From UBA93 sp964477205 (lineage in GTDB: Archaea > Micrarchaeota > Micrarchaeia > Norongarragalinales > Norongarragalinaceae), in assembly GCA_964477205.1 (NCBI GenBank), contig CAYZDE010000012.1:1-19918 (forward strand): a stretch of 19,918 bases of DNA, in the 5' to 3' direction. Below are positions 6,710 through 12,363 of this stretch, one piece after another. The number at the start of each line of letters is the position of its first letter. Position 1 is the first letter of the stretch. Both the position numbers and the translations under genes were made by a program. The notes beneath the pieces are model-generated. The model saw only the letters and a program-made list of their open reading frames with translations. It made no database searches and was not told the origin of the DNA.

Positions 6710-6732
6710 CACTTGCACTCAAAAAGTATTCT

Positions 6733-7404
6733 ATGGTATTTGCGAAAATTGCCGAACAAGTTTGGGCGTTACCGAAAGGCACTCACGAGCACTGCGGCTT
6801 CCGCTCAATCCGCAACCCGAACAATGTATTACTATTCATTAAGCCAAAGGGATACTACGGAAGACAAGCTGAGTTGCTTTCTACTAACGGCACCTTAAAC
6901 CAGCTCGACAAAAAAGCGGATATATTGCATATCATAGCGTACCCAAACCCGAAGCACCACGAGGCTTTCGCAGAGCAAAGCAAATTGAACTGTCAGGGAG
7001 GTTATTCCGAGGAGTACCCTAAAGCCATTGGAACGCTATCCGTGGGAATCGACTCGCGAAAAGGGGTGGACGCCCTAAAAGTTAACTACGCGCAAAGTCA
7101 CATGGCCGGCTCCAGAAACATAAGCACAAAGTTCTATTTGGAGGAGGGGGAATGGCCCGCCAAAGGATTAAGCCGTAGCATGAGAGAAAAATACGCGGGT
7201 TGGCGCGAGCGCGCGTTCAGGGAATTAATCCGCCTGGCAATTCAAAAGAACAAGAGCATAACCGTTTCCAAGAAAGCTTCCGACTTGAAGAGACAATTCG
7301 CGGGAAACGACCAACTTTTGCGGGACATTAAAACGGCATCCGAGAAAGAAGGGGTTAAGATTAACAACTCTGATGAAGAAGTTAGGATTTTAACTGGTGG
7401 TTGA
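6733..7404 (+). CDS. Unrecognised 223-residue protein
   Basis: I do not recognise a family. The N-terminal half is mixed alpha/beta (for example NNVLLFIKP, ADILHIIAYPNP) with a His-rich segment (PKHHEAFAEQ) and two Cys (C22, C87). The middle has a possible beta stretch (IGTLSVGIDS) followed by ALKVNYAQSHMAGSRN. The C-terminal 90 residues look helical and basic (REKYAGWRERAFRELIRLAI, then KKASDLKRQF), so nucleic-acid binding is possible but unproven. No signal peptide or membrane helix is present. The ATG at 6733 matches a leaderless start from the TATA box at 6702-6709; longer readings run into the divergent eL33 gene. Its stop is 2 nt before the start of the Whirly-like gene, and GGTGG inside its end serves that gene, so both are one operon and probably work together. 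Confidence 0.8.
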   Translation: MVFAKIAEQVWALPKGTHEHCGFRSIRNPNNVLLFIKPKGYYGRQAELLSTNGTLNQLDKKADILHIIAYPNPKHHEAFAEQSKLNCQGGYSEEYPKAIGTLSVGIDSRKGVDALKVNYAQSHMAGSRNISTKFYLEEGEWPAKGLSRSMREKYAGWRERAFRELIRLAIQKNKSITVSKKASDLKRQFAGNDQLLRDIKTASEKEGVKINNSDEEVRILTGG

Positions 7405-7406
7405 GT

Positions 7407-7853
7407 ATGCAGGATTACCCTAAGAAATTATGTTTTTACAAGGCGAACAAGCGCGTTACCGGCGCGGCAATGCAGTTCGACTTGAACGCACGCCGCGAGT
7501 GCGTGTTCCTTGAGGCCGCGAAGCAGACCGGGGAGCGCAGCTTCGGCTGGGAAAACAAGATAATATTCAAGTTAGGCGTTACCGACGCATCCAAAATAAT
7601 AACCGTGCTTAACGGTAAAACAAATAAGATTGATTTGTTCCACGACCCGAGCAAATCCAAGTTCGTAACGCAATCGAAAGTGAAGAATACCGCGCTCGCC
7701 GTACAAAAAGCTAATTACGGTTACTACTTGAAGCTATCGAAGCAAGGCAATGACGGGTCGGTTGCAAGCGTGCAAATCGCTTTGAGTGACGACGAGGCAA
7801 TAGTACTAAAGTTAATGCTTGAAACCGCAATCAAAAAAATCTACAATTGGTAA
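7407..7853 (+). CDS. Whirly/PC4-like single-stranded DNA-binding protein
   Basis: The 148-residue product resembles plant Whirly proteins, which bind single-stranded DNA. Landmarks in the same order are a basic start (YKANKRVTGAAMQF, compare KGKAAL in plants), W48 (FGWENKIIFKLGVTD, compare YDWSRKQVFSLSVTE), the turn LFHDP at residues 77-81 (compare FFHDP), an aromatic strand (YGYYLKLSK, compare FFNLSV), and a C-terminal helix ending in W148 (compare YLLGW). This similarity is judged by eye from remembered family sequence. The ATG at 7407 has GGTGG 6 nt upstream; a TTG at 7401 in frame is less likely. It would act on ssDNA in repair, replication or transcription. It follows the unknown gene with a 2-nt gap and ends 3 bp from a convergent gene. 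Confidence 0.65.
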   Translation: MQDYPKKLCFYKANKRVTGAAMQFDLNARRECVFLEAAKQTGERSFGWENKIIFKLGVTDASKIITVLNGKTNKIDLFHDPSKSKFVTQSKVKNTALAVQKANYGYYLKLSKQGNDGSVASVQIALSDDEAIVLKLMLETAIKKIYNW

Positions 7854-7856
7854 ATT

Positions 7857-8444
7857 TCAGCGGGAGAACTTGTAGATTATGCCGCCGACTATTGCAACCA
7901 ATGCGAGCAATGCTATGGGAGTGTAATCCGAAGTCGGCTCTGTCTCGTCGGGCAACTCCGGCCCGGCTGCGACTATCGTCGGCGCGTCGTAATCATCTAG
8001 AATCTTCTCGTCCAATTGCTTCTCCACCGTGTACGAAACCTTCCTCGTCTCACCCGGCTCCACATTATCGAACATCCACGCCACGACCACGCTTCCATCC
8101 TCAAAGTGGTGCGGTTCAATTGAAAATCCGACGATGTCGTCCTGCGTTTCAGCGACCGCCTCCGGCAGATGCTCCTTCAAGAAGAAAGAGTACAAGGATT
8201 CCTCCCCGTCGTTACGGAAGAACAAAGAAATGGTACTATAAAACGTGGTTTTTTCTATTCCGTCCGCGACCGTCGTTTCCTGGTAAACGGCTAATTCACG
8301 CCACACGATAATGCTCTGGTTGAAATCACACTCAATAGGCGTGTAATTACGGGTGTACACTTGCGTTTCGTCGAGTACTACCGAATAAGCGCCGGCCAAA
8401 GATGCGGCTAGCAAGAGAACCAAAAACAACTTACGCAAAAACAT
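7857..8444 (-). CDS. Membrane-anchored surface protein, unknown
   Basis: The 195-residue product has a signal peptide (FLRKLFLVLLLAASLAGAYS), an extracytoplasmic domain of about 140 residues and a C-terminal membrane helix (YTPIALLALVAIVGGIIYKF) with a two-residue basic end. The domain has alternating strands with a near-terminal VEPGETRKVSYTVEK element, as in Ig-like or NEW domains, so a beta-sandwich is likely. One Cys is left in the mature part (ECDFN). A short Pro/Glu/Thr linker precedes the anchor. Its promoter (8467-8474) lies 27 nt before the ATG, so it is probably leaderless. It sits just downstream of the larger surface protein with the same topology, so the two may act in one envelope assembly, which is inference. 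Confidence 0.75.
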   Translation of the reverse strand: MFLRKLFLVLLLAASLAGAYSVVLDETQVYTRNYTPIECDFNQSIIVWRELAVYQETTVADGIEKTTFYSTISLFFRNDGEESLYSFFLKEHLPEAVAETQDDIVGFSIEPHHFEDGSVVVAWMFDNVEPGETRKVSYTVEKQLDEKILDDYDAPTIVAAGPELPDETEPTSDYTPIALLALVAIVGGIIYKFSR

Positions 8445-8466
8445 ATACCGAATTAATGCTTTTCAC

Positions 8467-8486
8467 ATTAAAAAAGCGCGCTTTTT
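8467..8486 (-). promoter_or_regulatory. Terminator palindrome merging into a TATA box
   Basis: The 16-bp palindrome A5-GCGCGC-T5 (8471-8486), read on the minus strand, ends in a T6 run. It follows a second small hairpin (ATTAC/GTAAT, 8491-8505) just after the stop of the 8513-10216 gene, so it fits a terminator. The T run continues as TTTTTTAAT (to 8467), centred 26-27 nt before the ATG at 8444, so it also fits the TATA box of the next gene. Confidence 0.5.
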
Positions 8487-8512
8487 GCAGATTACTGGAA
8501 GTAATGCTAATA

Positions 8513-10216
8513 TTATTCATCCATTAAAACCTCGTCACCTTCGACGGATTGCTTGATGTCCTCGAGCTTCTCTTGTCGCGCGCCTTCATTCGCGTCGCCT
8601 TTCCTACCGGACATGACGATGATTAACAGCGAAGCGATTACGAGTAGTGAAATCAAGAGCGCGTTTTGGCTCAAAGCGTAAGTCACGAGGCCAGTCAATC
8701 CGCCGGCGCCGCCGCGAATAGCGGGCAACTCCTTCGTAGCGATTACTTCCCCGTTCGACTTCACGACGGCTACGGGATTCGCTTCCTCGTCCGTCGACGG
8801 CTTTACCCACAAGCGCAAGTCCATAACCGAGTTAGGGGCGATTGTAACGCCCGTTTCTCCTATTACTTCCCAATCATTCGGGAGGTTCAACAAGTCAACG
8901 GTAACGTTCTCCAAGGGAACATCGAAATCGTTCGTTACGCGCACTACAACTTCAAAGAACCCGTCTTCCTCCGAAGAAGAAACGTCCACTTCACCTGCTT
9001 GGCTGCAAGGAATCTTTAATATTGTAACCGCACCCTCGCCAACGATCGGCGATTCCGAACGCGAATTCACCGCAGCAACTGGAATCAAGCTCGACCCTTG
9101 CGGCAACGCCGCAGAATCAACGCTTATTTCAAAAGAAGCTTTCTCACCCGGCTCCAAGTAAACCTCGGAAGGGGTAACTAAAGCATAGTCAACGCCGGCT
9201 ACGATCGCATACGAATCCGCAGCCGTGCCCATGTTTTGCACTTCACCGTGAATTAATCCATTAGAACACGCATCAAACTCAACGCTCTGCGGCAGTAACA
9301 CGCGCGCTTCAAAGCGGTCGACTACGTCAACACAAAAATCGCGCTCGCCGACTACCACGCCGCCGGTCATGACCTGCAAGGTAACCCAATAGCGGCCGCC
9401 TTGAACGCGGGACGGCTGGAAGTCCACGAAAACATCTTGTGCGCCGTTGCGCGACAAACTCAAGTAAGAGCTGCCTAGGACCGCGTTGAGTTTTTCCTTA
9501 TCACCGATTAATCGCAAGTCGAACGTTGATGCAGCACCACGATTCACTAAAGTGATTTCCGAGCGCACCCAATCCCCTGTATACGCTTGCGCGCAGGATT
9601 GGTCGCCGTGGAAGCTCACATCGAGCTCCGTAGGGTCATAAAATCGGCTGTAAGTAATAGTGGAGTACTTTTGGCTGCCTCCGGTGTAAACCGTTGCCGA
9701 ATAATCACAACAATAGCCGGACTCCGCCACGCATTGCTCACTAGCGCAGTCAGGCGTGGTGCAGCAATAAGCCGGCGTCGGCTCGTAGTATTGAGGCGGC
9801 TCATAAGAGCCGTTCACGAAAACGCCGCATTCGAAAGCAGGGTTAACGTTAACCGTAAGATAAGTGGAATACTCATTGCAGTCATCACCCTCGGCATTAC
9901 AAGCCAAGGCATTAACGTAAATCGTTTGTGCTCCGCGCATGCAATCCGGAGCGGTTAATTGCAAGTAAGTGCCTTTAGCCGCACCCGGCTCTACCACGAC
10001 AAAAGGCGCATCGAATAGCCCATTCAAGTCTCCGACTTCCGCGGAGAAGGATACAAAAGCGGTTTCGTCTCCGGTGTTCACGAACCAATAGTAAGCATCA
10101 ATAGCCTGGTCCGAGTACATGAACGCGGAATCCACGTTCTTGTTCAAAGACGAAGCCCCGGCGAATGCACTTAATACTAAGAGCGCGCCTGCAATTGCAA
10201 AGAGTATCCTTTTCAT
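8513..10216 (-). CDS. Large membrane-anchored surface protein with Ig/NEW-like repeats
   Basis: The 567-residue product has a Sec signal peptide (KRILFAIAGALLVLSAFAGA), a long ectodomain and a C-terminal helix (ALLISLLVIASLLIIVMSG, about residues 515-535) followed by a 30-residue acidic cytoplasmic tail. The ectodomain is beta-rich, with repeated GDETAFVSF, GAASTFDLRL, MGTAADSYAI and VPLENVTVDLL type elements, as in NEW/CARDB-like adhesion or sugar-binding modules of archaeal surface proteins. A Cys cluster (CCTTPDC, QC, CC, about residues 148-172) interrupts the first third. Two possible N-glycosylation sequons are NGS and NVT. The ATG at 10216 has GGTGGA just upstream and a TATA box at 10255-10263; a TTG four codons earlier overlaps that ribosome site. 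It is divergent from a TrmB-type regulator. Confidence 0.85.
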   Translation of the reverse strand: MKRILFAIAGALLVLSAFAGASSLNKNVDSAFMYSDQAIDAYYWFVNTGDETAFVSFSAEVGDLNGLFDAPFVVVEPGAAKGTYLQLTAPDCMRGAQTIYVNALACNAEGDDCNEYSTYLTVNVNPAFECGVFVNGSYEPPQYYEPTPAYCCTTPDCASEQCVAESGYCCDYSATVYTGGSQKYSTITYSRFYDPTELDVSFHGDQSCAQAYTGDWVRSEITLVNRGAASTFDLRLIGDKEKLNAVLGSSYLSLSRNGAQDVFVDFQPSRVQGGRYWVTLQVMTGGVVVGERDFCVDVVDRFEARVLLPQSVEFDACSNGLIHGEVQNMGTAADSYAIVAGVDYALVTPSEVYLEPGEKASFEISVDSAALPQGSSLIPVAAVNSRSESPIVGEGAVTILKIPCSQAGEVDVSSSEEDGFFEVVVRVTNDFDVPLENVTVDLLNLPNDWEVIGETGVTIAPNSVMDLRLWVKPSTDEEANPVAVVKSNGEVIATKELPAIRGGAGGLTGLVTYALSQNALLISLLVIASLLIIVMSGRKGDANEGARQEKLEDIKQSVEGDEVLMDE

Positions 10217-10254
10217 AAATTCCACCAACTATGTTACTATTCAGAAGTGGAAAC

Positions 10255-10263
10255 ATATATAAA
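10255..10263 (-). promoter_or_regulatory. TATA box for the large surface-protein gene
   Basis: TTTATATAT on the minus strand is among the strongest boxes in the window. It predicts a start near 10233 and a 17-nt leader that contains GGTGGA (10226-10221) before the ATG at 10216. Confidence 0.65.
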
Positions 10264-10328
10264 GGTTGTGCGTTATTATAATGAAAGAGGGAGAAGGGGA
10301 GTAAATGCGGGCGCGCAACCATAATAAG

Positions 10329-10336
10329 TTTAAATA
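10329..10336 (+). promoter_or_regulatory. TATA box for the TrmB-like regulator gene
   Basis: TTTAAATA predicts transcription from about 10358, i.e. downstream of a GTG at 10347 and just before GGAG (10359-10362). This decides in favour of the ATG at 10368 as the start. Confidence 0.55.
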
Positions 10337-10367
10337 GGTGGATTGAGTGAATAAGAACGGAGAAGAA

Positions 10368-11114
10368 ATGGGCCCTAATCCTAATGAAATTGATGCGTTA
10401 AGAAAGCTCGGCTTAAACCAGTATGAGGCCAGAGCTTATCACGCGCTTACTTCTTTCGGTCAGCACACCGCGGGCCAACTCAGTGAAACCGCAGAGGTTC
10501 CCCGCCCGCGCATCTACGACGTTATTGACCGACTGCAAGGCAAGGGCTTCGTAGCCGTGCAAAAAGGCAGGCCCGTGAAGTACCGCGCGCTACCGATTGT
10601 CGAAGCCGTGAGGACGCTCAAGCGCCAGAAGCAAGAGGGCCTCACCGCGGAACTAGAGCAAATCGAAAAACTCGGCCGCACGCTAAGTGAACGCATGAAG
10701 CTCGTCGATGCCGCATCCCAGCCGAGCGAGGAGAGCGTTTGGACCTTGAAGGGCCGCGACGCGATTTACTCGAAGCTCGGCGCGATGATAGCGAACTCGC
10801 GCGAGCACGTAGTACTTAACTCGAATGAAGAGGGCATACTACGCAAGTTGAAGGCGCACAAACTGCCAATCAGTAAAGCGAAGCGCAAGGGCGCGAAGAT
10901 TCACTTGGTTTCCAACGAGAAGCTCGGAAAGGAAATCGAGGGAATCGCACACAAATGCTATTTGAAGGACATTCCAACGCGCATGGTCGTCGCTGATGAC
11001 CAAGCGTTATTATTCTTGAGCGACCACCACGCGAACCCGGAAGACGAAACCGGTTTGTGGATTAAGAGCCCGCACCTCGCGGAAACCCTCCGCAAGATAG
11101 CGACTCAAAAATAA
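10368..11114 (+). CDS. TrmB-like transcriptional regulator
   Basis: The 248-residue product has an N-terminal winged helix (LGLNQYEARAYHAL, then TAGQLSETAEVPRPRIYDVIDRL and a wing FVAVQKGRPVKYRAL), characteristic of TrmB regulators. A coiled-coil stretch follows (about residues 85-120), then a C-terminal domain (SREHVVLNSNEEGI, GAKIHLVSNE, MVVADDQALLFLSD) that resembles the PLD-like effector region found in many family members. Family members sense sugars or other ligands and repress or activate nearby genes. The start at 10368 has GGAG 5 nt upstream and agrees with the TATA box; the GTG at 10347 also has a good ribosome site (AGGTGG) but lies before the predicted transcript start. The divergent surface-protein gene is a natural target candidate. 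Confidence 0.85.
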   Translation: MGPNPNEIDALRKLGLNQYEARAYHALTSFGQHTAGQLSETAEVPRPRIYDVIDRLQGKGFVAVQKGRPVKYRALPIVEAVRTLKRQKQEGLTAELEQIEKLGRTLSERMKLVDAASQPSEESVWTLKGRDAIYSKLGAMIANSREHVVLNSNEEGILRKLKAHKLPISKAKRKGAKIHLVSNEKLGKEIEGIAHKCYLKDIPTRMVVADDQALLFLSDHHANPEDETGLWIKSPHLAETLRKIATQK

Positions 11115-11136
11115 AAAAAAATTAAAATAAAATTAG
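11113..11136 (-). terminator. Poly-T terminator of the ribosomal operon
   Basis: Reading on the minus strand beyond the eS1 stop (11156) there are successive T tracts, TTTTATTTTAA then nine or more T. Archaeal RNA polymerase terminates at such tracts. The convergent trmB-like gene ends at 11114 inside the same A/T-rich stretch and shows no comparable T tract of its own. Confidence 0.5.
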
Positions 11137-11155
11137 TAAAGGGTTAAGGGAGGGT

Positions 11156-11893
11156 TTACTCCCCGGCTTTTTCTTCGGTTTTCTCTTCTGCTTCACCGGC
11201 ACCTGCTTCTTCGGCAACGGTTTCTTCAACAGGAGCTTCTACTTCAGAAGGCGCTTTCTCAATGGAAGCTTCCTCTTCTTCGGCTTTGGCGTGCTCGATT
11301 ACTTCCTCGGTGTCGAAGAGTTCCTTGAGCTCCGTCTTGTATATGAAGACCGTGCGTAACGGCACGGCGAGCTTTCGCGCGTAATCCATTGTCTCCGCTG
11401 CGGTTTTGCCGTATAAAGTATCGAGGATGAAGTCACCGAACGCTTGTTGGGCAGCCCTCTCCTGGATGAACTTTTTCGTTTCATTGCGGAGAGTCGTCTT
11501 CTGCTTGCCGCTACAGCGGTCAGCCGTAATGACTAGCGCCTTGATGCGGAATTCAACGTCGTCAGCGGATTTCGCGGGAAATACTATTTGGAGCGCGTCT
11601 CTGCGCCTGCGCACTTGCGTCCCTATGTAATCCCTGGAAATTTCGTGCTTGATGAACTTTGTGAACGCCTTCGAGCCCACTATTTCGTACACGCGCATGT
11701 AAATGTTCGTGTAAGTGTGGCTGAAGTCGCGAGTCACTTCCCGCAAGGGAATCTTGATGACGCGGTTCATGATGTGTTCGTCGCCCGTAGCGGGCACTTG
11801 CGCCAGCTCGGATTCCCCTAGGAACTTAGGGGAGATTACGTGGTACCATTTCTTTTTCTTCCACTTGTCCAGTTTACGTTTTATGACTGCCAT
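11156..11893 (-). CDS. rps3ae: Small-subunit ribosomal protein eS1 (S3Ae)
   Basis: The product is 245 residues. The start WKKKKWYHVISPKFLGESEL and later SHTYTNIYMRVYEI, SRDYIGTQVRRRRD and LREV elements are typical of S3Ae, which lies near the mRNA exit of the archaeal small subunit. From about residue 203 it continues as an Ala/Glu-rich acidic tail of about 43 residues, longer than in many archaeal homologues and rich in EE pairs. It is the last gene of the eL8 operon: its ATG follows the uS15 stop after one base, and GGTGA inside the uS15 end is its ribosome site. Confidence 0.97.
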   Translation of the reverse strand: MAVIKRKLDKWKKKKWYHVISPKFLGESELAQVPATGDEHIMNRVIKIPLREVTRDFSHTYTNIYMRVYEIVGSKAFTKFIKHEISRDYIGTQVRRRRDALQIVFPAKSADDVEFRIKALVITADRCSGKQKTTLRNETKKFIQERAAQQAFGDFILDTLYGKTAAETMDYARKLAVPLRTVFIYKTELKELFDTEEVIEHAKAEEEEASIEKAPSEVEAPVEETVAEEAGAGEAEEKTEEKAGE

Positions 11894-11894
11894 T

Positions 11895-12347
11895 TCACTT
11901 CACCAACAATGCCGCCTTAGTGTGATCGTATTTCCAATTCTCGGGTAATTTATTCCCGCGGTAGTACCTCACTAGGCGCCTAATTTTTGACTCGACGTGC
12001 GATAACTTCACTTTGTTGGAGGTATCGCGGGAGTTCTCCGCCAAATGCTTGCGCATATTCATGGCCCTGCGAATCAAGTCGAGCAAGTCGCTCGGGTACT
12101 CAGGCGAGACACCGGCTTCCGCGAACAATTCACTCATGCTCTTCCCGGTTACTTCCTTCACCGAGGGAACCGCGTACTCATCCCTGAGAACCAATCCTAC
12201 CCGGGCCTCGGTTTTGCCTTCCTTCGCCAAGCGGACCACTATCTCGAGGATTTCCTCTTTCGAGAGCTTCACCCACGCTTTGGCGGAACTCGACCGCGGT
12301 TTGGTCGAACTCGCCTTGCCGCGTTTTCTAGAATGTAATCTAGCCAT
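11895..12347 (-). CDS. rps15: Small-subunit ribosomal protein uS15
   Basis: The 150-residue product has the archaeal/eukaryotic S15 length. It starts MARLHSRKRGKASS and has the SKEEILEIVVRLAKEGKTEARVG segment, the GVSPEYPSDLLDLIRRA helix and the 16S-binding HVESKIRRLVRYYRG region. The start ATG at 12347 has AGAGGTG about 10 nt upstream, located at the end of valS. An in-frame extension upstream lies inside valS and is rejected. uS15 next to eS1 is a common archaeal arrangement. Confidence 0.97.
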   Translation of the reverse strand: MARLHSRKRGKASSTKPRSSSAKAWVKLSKEEILEIVVRLAKEGKTEARVGLVLRDEYAVPSVKEVTGKSMSELFAEAGVSPEYPSDLLDLIRRAMNMRKHLAENSRDTSNKVKLSHVESKIRRLVRYYRGNKLPENWKYDHTKAALLVK

Positions 12348-12363
12348 ATTCGTCGAACACCTC

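Noticed and set aside
7847..8311. Open frame of 154 codons antisense to the 7857-8444 surface protein.
   Set aside because: Its Arg/Pro/Ser-rich product lacks any domain, while the minus-strand product has a signal peptide, sandwich-like domain and membrane anchor plus a promoter.
10264..10327. GGTTGTGCG and TTATTAT versus GCGCAACC and ATAATAA as an operator inverted repeat between the surface gene and the regulator.
   Set aside because: The two complementary blocks are in swapped order, so they cannot form one continuous inverted repeat.
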